From the IMG/VR virus record IMGVR_UViG_3300031696_000064, positions 1 to 23,301 of that record: a DNA stretch of 23,301 nt; one strand, given 5' to 3'. The notes beneath the pieces were generated by a model, which was given only the letters and a program-made list of their open reading frames with translations, did no database searches and was not told the origin of the DNA. Positions within the stretch are counted from its first letter, which is position 1, and each line of letters opens with the position of its first letter. This DNA is from a virus. The position numbers were made by a program, and so were the translations under genes. Positions 1-8,463 of this stretch are shown here, one piece after another.

Positions 1-139
1 GCTATGTCTACACCATCAAACGTTGAGTTTGTAGTGATCGCTCCAGTCATTGCTCCGCCCGCTTTAGGTAGAGCAGCTCCAGCAGTAGTAGTAGTACTAG
101 TAAGTATACCGTCACGAGTCGCTATGTCTACACCATCAA
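1..139 (-). repeat. Two copies of a tail-fibre shaft repeat, 120-bp period
   Basis: The same 19 bases occur at 1-19 and 121-139, exactly 120 bp (40 codons) apart, in the reading frame of the fibre gene. They encode the VDGVDIA/FDGVDIA motifs. More copies may follow beyond the left edge. Confidence 0.6.
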
Positions 140-416
140 CAGTTCCTGTAACAACCAAAGAACCTACAGTAACGGCTCCTGCACTAAAGTTACCAGAAGC
201 GTCCCTAATAACTAATTTGCTTGCTGTATTTGCTGAAGCAGCACCATCAACAATAGAAGTGTAGTAAGTACCACCTATTGTAATAACACCTGTAGTGCCA
301 TCTGGATGACCTATGAAAAGTTTATCACTATTCCCTGAGTAAGCTAGTTCGCCTGCTACTAGTGAGGATGGTGCTGAGGTACTGTCACTTCTTTTGATTT
401 TAATCGTTTGAGCCAT
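1..416 (-). CDS. Tail fibre protein, N-terminal part (cut by window edge)
   Basis: The reading frame starts with ATG at 414-416 and stays open to base 1, so at least 138 residues are visible and the C-terminus is missing. A GGAG ribosome site lies 8 bases before the ATG. The N-terminus begins MAQTIKIKRSDSTSAPSSL and continues LVAGELAYS, a style I know from the virion-attached start of phage tail fibres and tail-associated structural proteins. After about 80 residues a Gly/Thr/Ala-rich repeat begins: a VDGVDIA motif and an FDGVDIA motif lie 40 residues apart. Such repeats usually form a trimeric beta shaft leading to a receptor-binding tip, which would be outside the window. It follows the other tip genes by 24 bases, consistent with co-transcription. 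The family call is from sequence style and place; receptor and exact fold are unknown. Confidence 0.75.
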   Translation of the reverse strand, partial: MAQTIKIKRSDSTSAPSSLVAGELAYSGNSDKLFIGHPDGTTGVITIGGTYYTSIVDGAASANTASKLVIRDASGNFSAGAVTVGSLVVTGTVDGVDIATRDGILTSTTTTAGAALPKAGGAMTGAITTNSTFDGVDI

Positions 417-440
417 TTTAGGTTCTCCGTATCTCTAGCC

Positions 441-839
441 TTAAAAGGCTCCTGCGTCAAGTATGTCAGAAGTATCTCCAGCTGCGCCTACTATTATAGG
501 TACCCACTGAAATACGCCTATGCTTGTCTCTCGGTATATTTTTAATTCATTATCGTCTGTATCGTACCAACTATCACCTTCTTGAACATTTGATCCAGTT
601 GGTGTAGAATCTGTGCGAAAATCTTGGTCAGCTAACTGCTCTAGAGCGTTTTGCACGTTAGTAGCTGTAAGGTTGCCATAGGGTGTGAAAGGCAAAGCAA
701 CAGCTTGACCAGAAGATATAGCTATACCTCTAGCCTCTATGGTCGTTACTGCCGGGGTTATATTGACTGTGGTATTATCTTCGGAAATGGTAACAGTAGT
801 TACAGAAGTAGATACATCTAAGGTAGTCCCATCTGACAT
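441..839 (-). CDS. Small tail-tip or fibre-associated structural protein
   Basis: A 132-residue acidic, Thr/Val-rich protein without signal peptide or membrane segment. Two motifs are typical of phage tail fibre and baseplate proteins: TATNVQNALEQLADQ at about residues 58-72, and GDSWYDTDDNELKIY at about 88-102, which in other phage proteins marks small beta modules near fibre attachment points. The N-terminal 45 residues are Thr/Val-rich and probably beta-structured. A very strong AGGAGGT ribosome site lies 9 bases before the ATG, inside the preceding gene. The ATG overlaps that gene's TAA by one base (TAATG), so the two are likely translated together. It sits between the Ig-like small protein and the fibre, so it may be an adaptor for the fibre. 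Precise function is not known. Confidence 0.7.
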   Translation of the reverse strand: MSDGTTLDVSTSVTTVTISEDNTTVNITPAVTTIEARGIAISSGQAVALPFTPYGNLTATNVQNALEQLADQDFRTDSTPTGSNVQEGDSWYDTDDNELKIYRETSIGVFQWVPIIVGAAGDTSDILDAGAF

Positions 840-1177
840 TATCTTGTTACCTCCTGAGTAACTGTTACCTCCCCGTAGAGCAGTCTGGACACCACAGCAT
901 CTCCGCTTGTGTACAGTTCTAAGTCGTAGTAGAATATTCCGGCAGTTACTGCAGAGGACACACTATTTCCTAAACTCATGACTATCTTACCATTAGCAGG
1001 AGTAGGAATAGTACAAGAGAAGCTGCCCGAAAGAATAGAAGAACTCTTCGTAGGGCGTAGTTGCGCCCTGGCAGAGTGTCCACTTAAGTCTTTAACTACT
1101 CCTGCCTCTTTAATTGTAAACTCTACGCTAAAGTCGGAACCTTGGTCAATAACCAAGTCGTATCGGGCTGCACTCAT
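839..1177 (-). CDS. Small beta-sandwich tail-tip protein (BppU N-terminal-like)
   Basis: A 112-residue protein with the opening YDLVIDQGSDFSVEFTIK, then DLSGHSARAQLR, and an end pattern GIFYYDLELY...VVSRLLYGEVTVT. This order (an N-terminal strand, a 'dL.g..ara.lr' strand, and a last strand pair ending in 'G.v.vt') matches small Ig-like proteins that attach fibres to tail tips, similar to the N-terminal domain of baseplate upper protein BppU. That assignment is by pattern memory, so the domain name is tentative. GGAG lies 8 bases before the ATG. It is the first gene after the consensus promoter at 1198-1226, so this protein, the 132-residue protein and the fibre can be made as a unit separate from the tip gene. 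The start also overlaps the stop of a possible 22-residue ORF (ATGA). Confidence 0.65.
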   Translation of the reverse strand: MSAARYDLVIDQGSDFSVEFTIKEAGVVKDLSGHSARAQLRPTKSSSILSGSFSCTIPTPANGKIVMSLGNSVSSAVTAGIFYYDLELYTSGDAVVSRLLYGEVTVTQEVTR

Positions 1178-1242
1178 TTGATTTTCTCCATTACAGAATT
1201 ATAGCTAAATTTAGATAGTATGTCAAGATTTATTTTTTTCAT
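1174..1242 (-). CDS. Possible 22-residue mini-ORF overlapping a promoter
   Basis: ATG at 1240-1242 opens a frame for MKKINLDILSKFSYNSVMEK plus two residues (I, K), ending with TGA at 1174-1176 that overlaps the ATG of the next gene (ATGA). The layout copies the tight packing of the other genes. Against it, the ribosome site before the ATG is weak, and the ORF covers the whole consensus promoter at 1198-1226, which explains the sequence better. From that promoter the mRNA would start inside the ORF, so only transcripts from upstream could express it. I regard it as a possibility only. Confidence 0.2.
   Translation of the reverse strand: MKKINLDILSKFSYNSVMEKIK
1198..1226 (-). promoter_or_regulatory. 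Consensus sigma-70 promoter for the tip/fibre genes
   Basis: On the minus strand TTGACA (complement of 1221-1226) is followed by 17 bases and TATAAT (complement of 1198-1203). Both boxes are perfect matches with optimal spacing. Transcription would start near 1191, giving a short leader that holds the GGAG ribosome site of the gene starting at 1177. It lies in a 76-base gap in an otherwise packed region. It allows extra expression of the small tip proteins and fibre, which are downstream of the very long tip gene. Confidence 0.85.
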
Positions 1243-1253
1243 GGTAGTATTTA

Positions 1254-4200
1254 TCATGATAAGTCTCCTATCTTGACTCTGACATTTCCACCTGCATATA
1301 CTTTGATTACATTATTCGTCCCGTCTAGATGTATCCTATCATTGCCCTGGTGGGAAGAGATTTCTAATTGCTCAGATTTAATAGCATCTGCTACAATTAT
1401 CCCTGTATCGATCAGAGCTTTAGCGACCCAGGCCGACCCACTGTATCTATAGCCTGCCTGCACTCCACTAGTATTCTCTACTATTGCTATCTGCCCAGTG
1501 GCAGGGGATGACGCGGTAATTTCGGAAGCTGCAGTACTATTAGTTCCTGAAAAGTAGTATAAGAAACCGCTTGGCCCCGTATCTCCATCAGTTCCATTAG
1601 AGGCTAGTAGTTGAGCACTACTCCAATCTGCTGCAACAACAGTGTCTGTGGTACCCGTAGATGCTACAATAGCAGTACAGACATAAAGGTTACCTGTTCC
1701 TGTCGGCACTACCGAATGCCAGCTATTGCCTAAAGCAGTAGTATTATTACCCCAAGAGCTAAATAAACCCGTAGCAAAGGTATAGATAACAGTAGTACCA
1801 GGCTTATCGCCGGGTGTAGTCGCTGCTCGTTTGTATGCAAATACTGGCGCAGTATTCATACCAGCAGCACCGTCCGAACCACTAGCTGCTAATAGCTGAG
1901 GACTGCTCCAGTCTCCTGCTTCTACAGTATCTGAAGCACCTGTACTTTGTGCTACGGCAGCACAAAAGTACAGGTCAGCAGTACCAGAAGGAAGGACTCC
2001 TGACCAACTATCTCCTAAAGCATTATTGCCCCAAGTACCTGTTGCAAAAGTCCATGCCCTAGCAGTGTCGGGCTTAGTAGTCAGAACACTTGCAGATCTT
2101 TGATACGCATAAACAACAGCAGTATTATTGCCTGCAGCGCCAGGACTGCCATCGGCACCGCCTGTAGACTTGGAAAAGGACTGTATGCGTCCGAAAGAGA
2201 TTGCTGAACCATCTGCACGTTTTCCTATTATATTATATACAATCTGTGCATTATTAGCATTCATGGAGGTATGATCTGCTACTGTTACATAGTTTCCACT
2301 AGCTGTAAGACCTCCTGCGGTGATACTAATTGCCGAAGCTGTTACCCTCCACCTAGAAGATGCACTACCTGTTCCATCATATATAAGCTCGGTGGTGCCT
2401 TCGAAAAGTTTAATAGTAGTTCCAGAACCTGTATAGGTAACAGTGCCTCCTGCTGTAGTAGGCAACACATGAGATTCATTACTCATAACTAATGTTAACC
2501 CGTGTACTCCTGGAGTACCATCGTCACCGCTAGCTGCTAATAAAGAAGCGCTACTCCAATCTGACGCAACTACTTCATCGGTACTTTGTGATGAAGAAGC
2601 AATCGCTGTACAAACATATAGATTATCTGTACCACTGAGACTCTCTACTGTTGACTTCCAACTGTTTCCTAAATCTGTATCATTGAATACACCTGTTGAG
2701 AAAGTATAATAACGGGCACTACTTGGCTTATTGTTGGGATTAGAAGTACTTCGCGTATAAGCAAATACGGGAGCAGTATTCACCCCATTAGCTGATAGTA
2801 GTTGAGGAGCACTCCAGTCCACCACTGCAACACTATCTGTTGCAGTGGTTGCAGCAGATACTGCGGCACAGAAGTATATGTCATCAGTACCAGAAGGTAT
2901 GACTCCTGTCCAACTATTTCCTAAAGCATTATTGCCCCAAGTACCTGTTGCAAAAGTCCATGTCCTAGCAGTGTCGGGCTTATTACTAGCGGCTAAGGTT
3001 GAGGATGAACGCTTGTAAGCATATACCGTAGCAGTATTTGTACCCACTCCCCCGTCTACACCATCGTAGCGTCTAGAATATATTACGGGAGTGGACCATG
3101 TGGTAGTGGCCGCAGTTTCCGTAGGAGAGCCGCTAAATAAGCCCACAGCCACATACACTACATCATTGTTAGCATCTAGAGTTGGAGGTGTCGTTGCCCA
3201 ATCCGTAGGGACAGTTAAAGTGCTGTTAGTAAAGTTATAAGAGCCTCCAGTATTGCCTGCTGAACTATTCTTCCTATAGATATATATTTCTGCTACTGCG
3301 GTACCTTCAACTTGATAAGGGTCGGAGTATGCCCAGGTGGAAGAACCTTCAGCTTTGGAAGCCTTACTAGCCCATAAAAGAGCAGTACCGCTTAAAGAAG
3401 CAACATCAGTTTCCCATGTAGATAAGTTAGCCGTAGTAGGTTTAGCAGGCTCAGTAGCGCTTCTTTTGAACAAGATGTCTACACTCGCACCTGTCACTCC
3501 ATCCGTAATATCAGTAGTAGTGGCAGAAACTGAGCCAACATACACAGAGTAAAGCTCTTTAGAGGCAGTTCCACTATTAACTACACTGTATCTAATCCAG
3601 TAGTAAAAAGTATCTGCACCTGTAACAATAGCGTCAGTATACTCAGCAGGACCACTTGCAATACCTGCTCTTATAGTATCTATCAAAGTTGCCGATGCTA
3701 TACTATTAGTAGTAGCTCTCCAGATTTCAGTAACATGGGTTGCAAAAGGGTTATACTTAGCAGAATTAGTCCATGTAAGCCTAGCACCTCCTTTCAGGCT
3801 ATCCGCAGGTATGGACAAGTTAGTAGGAGGTACTATGGTAATCGTACCAACACCTCCGGTAGTACCCGCCAGACTAGTTGACTCTATAGGAGATATAAGA
3901 AAGGCTAAAGGACTATGCTCCTCTGCGGTTACATTGACTAAGCAGTTCTCAGAAAATGTAAGATTGCTAATTCTGAATAAATGGTCTACCCAACCTAGCC
4001 TGGAGTTGGTTATTTTTATTAAGCTACCTGCAGTTAGTAGAAGCCCTTTAGGCTCCATTTTGAAAGCGACTTTTAAACCTTTACGAGATTCCTCAAGGTA
4101 TTGTTTTGCGTTAATGCGAGCATTATAATAGTTTGAGATATAGGGGGTTTTCATTGTCCCCTTTCTAGGGATATTACGGTCTTCCTTTAAATAGTTAGAA

Positions 4201-7200
4201 TTAAAGAAGTTAACAGAGCGACTCTTATATCTGCTCTGTGGGTCTGGTATAGAAACGGACACACTATTGAAAGTACCCTTCTGCCCCGCATCTTCTACAC
4301 CTATCTGACCAATTATATCATCGTCTCCGATACTTTGAACACTGCCATAAGTATCAGTAGCTGTTTTAACTACTATATCGTATTTCCCGTTAACATATCG
4401 TAATATGCCATTAAAGTGAGCCAGCATACCATTGATATTTTCAAAAACAGAACTAGTTGTTGCAATAGTACAATTGGTTTGGTGTCTTGTTACATAGCTT
4501 TGAAGAGGGGCATCCCAACCTAAATATCTCCAATATTTTACATTATCACAATCATATAAAGAATATCCTGTACCAAAACTAGCAGTAGTAGAGTTATACT
4601 TTTTAACTATAGGGTTTCCCTCAAAAGTCTCTTGCACAACTTCTATAGCTATAGTATCTGGCCCAGTACCTGATACTTTTGTAAGTGCATTGACACTATC
4701 TGAAGCAGCAGTAGGTGCAGAAGTGATCGACCCCGCCCCTTCTTTTTCGTAAATTTTGCCATTATGCCATACATATTCACCGTCCTGGTAAACTCTATAG
4801 TCCGCCCACTTGCTGGCAACTTTACCTATTACATCTGTAAAGGTTACCTCATCATACGCAGTGCCTCCTATTGTTACAGTAACAGGAGTAGACTTCACAG
4901 TACCCATGAACCTACATATACCATTAGTATCAGATAGTTTATAAATATCATTTACAGCTATATTAGTGTCAGCTAAAAGCAGGGTTACGTCAGAGCGAGT
5001 ATCACACTCACGTGCTGCCAGTTGGAATGCCGCAACATTTAAATCATCAGCAACATCTAAGCCTCTTCCATACTGTTTGTTTGTTAAGTAATCAACTGTT
5101 TGCATTACGGGATTAGTGGATATACGTTTGTCGCCTAGACTATATATTTTAAAAGCGTCCCCTGCTTGAGGTACAGCTATATCATCAAAGGGGCGGTCTA
5201 CTTTCGCTACGCGAGTTCCTCCATCGTAGTCCGTAATACGCCGCCTTTGTGTATGTGTAGTATTATCATTAAACTTTCGAGTAACTTCTATATCTAAGTT
5301 ATTATACTTATTATTATCAGGGCTAGATCCTGAGGATAATTGTATACAATCTTTGATTATAACTTTCGCAGTCGCAGGTAGTTGTGAAGCACCTGATATG
5401 CCTCCTATATCTGTGAGGGCTCCATAAACGGGGGTGAAGGTAAAAGTATTACCCATACTATCTATAATGGCTTCTATTGCTCCTGCAAGGTCTGCATTAT
5501 CAATTATAGATACGAAGTCAGACATTGCAACTGCTTCCTGTAACGCGGTTGAAGGGGTATCAAAAACTGCATTTATACTGTTGCCCCCACTGTGATCTGT
5601 GAAAGCAGTAACAGCAGTAAGAGTGTATGGAACAGAGCTATCTACATAGGTGTGATCATAGGTAACAAAATGATACTCATTTGTACCGTCTGTCATAAAG
5701 AAAGCAGTATCATCACCTAAAGTAAGACCTGTGAAACGTACTCTGAATACTTCCACATTATCTGTATTCTTATAGCTAGTAATATCAGCTATTCTAGCCG
5801 TATCTATAGTACTAGTAGTACCAGTTCTCTTAATTGTTACTAGATCTCCTTGTGTGAAGTTAGCAGTAGACTCACTTGTCCCAGAATATTGAGCGTCCTG
5901 GATATAAGAGTGATCATAGTCGTAGCAATCTAAAACTTTGCCTCGCACAATAAAGTCTAACTCAGGTATAGTAGTCTCGCCCTCTCCAATCGTATATTCT
6001 ACTGTGGCATATGCTGTGTCTAATAATCTATGTTGAGGACCCCAGTAATCACCGGTACCCTCATAGTAGTCTCTTTGTATTTTAAAGTTATTTCCTGCTG
6101 CAATACTTGATAAAGTATCATCAGATTTCTGAAAAGGCTTGCCTGTATGCATGGTGAGTTTCATAGGCAAAGGCTTCTCTATAGTAGTACCCTTGCCGTG
6201 AGTGATACCACCACCACCAGCAGCACCTACGGTTACCCCTCCGCCAACAGAGGCATTTGCCACAAGAGTTTTATTAGCGAGAAATAGAGGGTTTATACCA
6301 TCTGGAGCCCACCCACTCATATTCCAGGTGCCTCCAGTCGAGCCGAAAGAGCCTCTTACTCCAGCAAATATAATATCAGTATTTGTAGATATATCTCTAC
6401 CTGCCATTGTATCACCGCGCTCCATGCGCCCTGTACATATAACCTCAGCAGTTGTTGAACCAGCACCTCTAGTTGCTAAGTCATTTGCATCTATACAAAT
6501 AGAAGATTCATCCTCGATGTACACATCATACAAACCCCCTATTTCGCCCTCGCATATTGCATATGCAATGTATACTATATTACTGTCACTAAATAAAGTA
6601 TCTACGAATACAGGAAAGCTTTGAGTTCTTTGTACCCCGTAAATTACAGGTAGTCTTTTAGCATCGAGATTAAAACGTAAATCTACTTCACGCGCTTCCT
6701 CCTCTTGATACTCTACTTGCTTATACGACTTCATCCCTATAATATTTCTCTTCGTCTTTAACTTAGTCTTAGTAACCATTACATTGTAATTAGCTACAAG
6801 ATTGACTGCTTGTTCTGAGTGCATAAAACCCAGGTCGCTGCCATATTCAGGACGAAGCAGGGCTAGCTTATCCGACTGACCCTCGCCGTTTAAAGCTCTA
6901 TGTTCCCCATCTGAGGTGAGTCTGCCGTTGATACGAACAAAGTCACCCCAATGACTGGTAAGACTCCAAGTCACTTTGGAAGATTTTGTAGTATTTTCTG
7001 CTAGTTTACCTGTAGCGATTATACCTTTAAAGAGTAGGTAAGGAGCGCCTATTATTGAACCCACTGGATAAAGAACACTATCTATAGTCTCTTCTCTTGT
7101 ACGTATATGCGCTTTATATATAAATACTTCACGATTTATATAACCAGCATAGCCAGTTTCATCGCTATCAGCTAGCATACTTACGACTTCTTTTGAATCA

Positions 7201-7748
7201 AAAGTATAGGTATAGCTTGCTGACCCTGTAGCTAAAGTGGCTACACTGATAGCAGTATAGGCTGCTGTTTTATTATCATTAGAAAAAGAGTTAAATCGTA
7301 TAGTAACATTGTTATTTGCTGAACCCGTTAAACGAATTGTGTCTCCCTCGGAAAAGCCTGCATCTACAAGGCTTACTCCCGCTGTTATAGTAGTGGCGGT
7401 TACATTAGATACAGAAGTCAAAGTAGTATTTAAAGCTACTGCAGAGATTTCAAGGTTTATAGAGCTCGCCCTTGCCTGTATAGTTTCTTTTACAGAACCT
7501 ACCCTTAAAAGTCTATTTGCAATATAAACTTGTGGCCCATTCTCAACACCGTTAATATCTAAGCTATCATCATCCCAGGTCATATCAAAAGACCCATCGC
7601 TTATATATGCATAGTCTTTCGCAGCTTTAACAGGATAGCCTGTTGCAGTATTGATAGGTTTTTCAAATTTTACTAAATGTGCGTAGGAGAAGGCCTCATG
7701 GGCTATTAAAGAGGCTTCTAGGTCTTCGTGTAATGTTCTATGTGCCAT
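1254..7748 (-). CDS. Giant tail-tip hub / host-specificity protein (gpJ-like)
   Basis: A 2164-residue protein at the place of lambda J, after the tape measure and distal-tail-like genes. Residues about 1-330 (with SDGSFDMTWDDD and RINGRLTSDGEH) look like a hub domain that is often a separate gene in other phages. Residues about 1100-1290 resemble the gpJ-type hub, ending in a strand rich in small beta motifs (LTAGSLIKITNSRLGW, then a V.AEEHSP-like end). A fibronectin-III-like segment follows at about 1300-1400 (EIWRATT...FYYWIRY). Then come four related domains starting near residues 1571, 1657, 1875 and 1965, each with NTA-V-AY, F.TG, LG.SW and DWS motifs, and an Ig-like segment at about 1749-1860. 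Short Gly-X-Y stretches mark several borders. The end (NNVIKVYAGGNVRVKIGDLS) is like other J proteins. AAGGA lies about 11 bases before the ATG. Role: tail-tip closure, receptor binding and DNA exit. Confidence 0.85.
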   Translation of the reverse strand: MAHRTLHEDLEASLIAHEAFSYAHLVKFEKPINTATGYPVKAAKDYAYISDGSFDMTWDDDSLDINGVENGPQVYIANRLLRVGSVKETIQARASSINLEISAVALNTTLTSVSNVTATTITAGVSLVDAGFSEGDTIRLTGSANNNVTIRFNSFSNDNKTAAYTAISVATLATGSASYTYTFDSKEVVSMLADSDETGYAGYINREVFIYKAHIRTREETIDSVLYPVGSIIGAPYLLFKGIIATGKLAENTTKSSKVTWSLTSHWGDFVRINGRLTSDGEHRALNGEGQSDKLALLRPEYGSDLGFMHSEQAVNLVANYNVMVTKTKLKTKRNIIGMKSYKQVEYQEEEAREVDLRFNLDAKRLPVIYGVQRTQSFPVFVDTLFSDSNIVYIAYAICEGEIGGLYDVYIEDESSICIDANDLATRGAGSTTAEVICTGRMERGDTMAGRDISTNTDIIFAGVRGSFGSTGGTWNMSGWAPDGINPLFLANKTLVANASVGGGVTVGAAGGGGITHGKGTTIEKPLPMKLTMHTGKPFQKSDDTLSSIAAGNNFKIQRDYYEGTGDYWGPQHRLLDTAYATVEYTIGEGETTIPELDFIVRGKVLDCYDYDHSYIQDAQYSGTSESTANFTQGDLVTIKRTGTTSTIDTARIADITSYKNTDNVEVFRVRFTGLTLGDDTAFFMTDGTNEYHFVTYDHTYVDSSVPYTLTAVTAFTDHSGGNSINAVFDTPSTALQEAVAMSDFVSIIDNADLAGAIEAIIDSMGNTFTFTPVYGALTDIGGISGASQLPATAKVIIKDCIQLSSGSSPDNNKYNNLDIEVTRKFNDNTTHTQRRRITDYDGGTRVAKVDRPFDDIAVPQAGDAFKIYSLGDKRISTNPVMQTVDYLTNKQYGRGLDVADDLNVAAFQLAARECDTRSDVTLLLADTNIAVNDIYKLSDTNGICRFMGTVKSTPVTVTIGGTAYDEVTFTDVIGKVASKWADYRVYQDGEYVWHNGKIYEKEGAGSITSAPTAASDSVNALTKVSGTGPDTIAIEVVQETFEGNPIVKKYNSTTASFGTGYSLYDCDNVKYWRYLGWDAPLQSYVTRHQTNCTIATTSSVFENINGMLAHFNGILRYVNGKYDIVVKTATDTYGSVQSIGDDDIIGQIGVEDAGQKGTFNSVSVSIPDPQSRYKSRSVNFFNSNYLKEDRNIPRKGTMKTPYISNYYNARINAKQYLEESRKGLKVAFKMEPKGLLLTAGSLIKITNSRLGWVDHLFRISNLTFSENCLVNVTAEEHSPLAFLISPIESTSLAGTTGGVGTITIVPPTNLSIPADSLKGGARLTWTNSAKYNPFATHVTEIWRATTNSIASATLIDTIRAGIASGPAEYTDAIVTGADTFYYWIRYSVVNSGTASKELYSVYVGSVSATTTDITDGVTGASVDILFKRSATEPAKPTTANLSTWETDVASLSGTALLWASKASKAEGSSTWAYSDPYQVEGTAVAEIYIYRKNSSAGNTGGSYNFTNSTLTVPTDWATTPPTLDANNDVVYVAVGLFSGSPTETAATTTWSTPVIYSRRYDGVDGGVGTNTATVYAYKRSSSTLAASNKPDTARTWTFATGTWGNNALGNSWTGVIPSGTDDIYFCAAVSAATTATDSVAVVDWSAPQLLSANGVNTAPVFAYTRSTSNPNNKPSSARYYTFSTGVFNDTDLGNSWKSTVESLSGTDNLYVCTAIASSSQSTDEVVASDWSSASLLAASGDDGTPGVHGLTLVMSNESHVLPTTAGGTVTYTGSGTTIKLFEGTTELIYDGTGSASSRWRVTASAISITAGGLTASGNYVTVADHTSMNANNAQIVYNIIGKRADGSAISFGRIQSFSKSTGGADGSPGAAGNNTAVVYAYQRSASVLTTKPDTARAWTFATGTWGNNALGDSWSGVLPSGTADLYFCAAVAQSTGASDTVEAGDWSSPQLLAASGSDGAAGMNTAPVFAYKRAATTPGDKPGTTVIYTFATGLFSSWGNNTTALGNSWHSVVPTGTGNLYVCTAIVASTGTTDTVVAADWSSAQLLASNGTDGDTGPSGFLYYFSGTNSTAASEITASSPATGQIAIVENTSGVQAGYRYSGSAWVAKALIDTGIIVADAIKSEQLEISSHQGNDRIHLDGTNNVIKVYAGGNVRVKIGDLS
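1981..2076 (-). repeat. Tip-gene domain duplication, copy 2
   Basis: This 96-base stretch matches 2887-2982 with 91 identical bases by hand alignment, offset 906 bp; its last 63 bases have one mismatch. It encodes the FATGTWGNNALGxSW to PSGT core of the third of four related domains. Such identity at all codon positions suggests a recent duplication or gene conversion within the gene. Confidence 0.8.
2887..2982 (-). repeat. Tip-gene domain duplication, copy 1
   Basis: Partner of the stretch at 1981-2076. It encodes the same core of the first of four related domains in the tail-tip protein. Recombination between the two copies would delete or add 302 codons in frame. Confidence 0.8.
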
Positions 7749-7749
7749 T

Positions 7750-8463
7750 TTATAATGCTTCCTTTAATTTTAATGAGAAGGAGTATAACCCTTCTGCATT
7801 AAGAGAATATTGTTGTATGTCTCTTTCTAATAGTACCCTTACTAAAGGGTTATGAAATACCACTCCGGAGGCTACAGAGGTTACTGCTTTGGACAAGCCA
7901 GGAGTGAATTGTATGCGAATCTGGTTAGTTGTAGGCTGTGAGCCTGTATAGTCGCTATTGGTCTCTACTCTTGTTACTCTATAAGTCTTATTGTGATTCG
8001 AGTCTGAGATATTAAATAAGTCACCAGGCTTAGGAGTTTTATGCGTAGCAACAACATAGCTGGCGGCACTATTTGCAAGCAGTAATGTATTATTCCCTCC
8101 TGCTGTATCAGCAGTAGGGAATAAGTTAACAGGACCATCTACATAAGCTGCAAAGGTAGCATCTTGAGGTACTCTATTCTGGGGTAGAGACACATAAAAA
8201 GGCGTCATACGGCCCCTCTGAAGTATAAAGTTATAAACGGGTTCAAACTCTTCTCTTGTCATAGGATTATAACTTATGTTTATACTCCAATTTTGTTGGG
8301 ATATAGCGCGTGATACAACTCTACCAGAATTAGTCTGGTCAAACATAGTGGGAGAATTAGATGATAGAGATACAGACTTAAAGCCTTCGCCTCCAGTACC
8401 ACTAGCTTTACCAGAGTCTGTTATTAAGTTATTGGGGTCGGGTAGTATATCTGTATATGCCAT
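7750..8463 (-). CDS. Distal-tail-like minor tail protein
   Basis: A 237-residue protein between the tape measure and the tip gene. Residues about 45-95 show RAISQQNWSINISYNPMTRE followed by FEPVYNFILQRGRMTPFYV, and residues about 145-210 show KPGDLF...NKTYRVTRV...IQFTPGL...FHNPLVRVLLERD. I know this order (an 'R.w...i...pMtreEF..v..Fi..~rGr...F.v' block, then a 'pGD....n..y.V..v...P.l' block) from siphophage minor tail proteins that link the tube end to the tip hub. It is likely the distal tail ring or an adaptor of similar role. AGGAG lies 13 bases before the ATG, a long spacing. The ATG overlaps the TAA of the tape measure gene by one base, so coupling is likely. Exact structural place is inferred from order. 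Confidence 0.7.
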   Translation of the reverse strand: MAYTDILPDPNNLITDSGKASGTGGEGFKSVSLSSNSPTMFDQTNSGRVVSRAISQQNWSINISYNPMTREEFEPVYNFILQRGRMTPFYVSLPQNRVPQDATFAAYVDGPVNLFPTADTAGGNNTLLLANSAASYVVATHKTPKPGDLFNISDSNHNKTYRVTRVETNSDYTGSQPTTNQIRIQFTPGLSKAVTSVASGVVFHNPLVRVLLERDIQQYSLNAEGLYSFSLKLKEAL

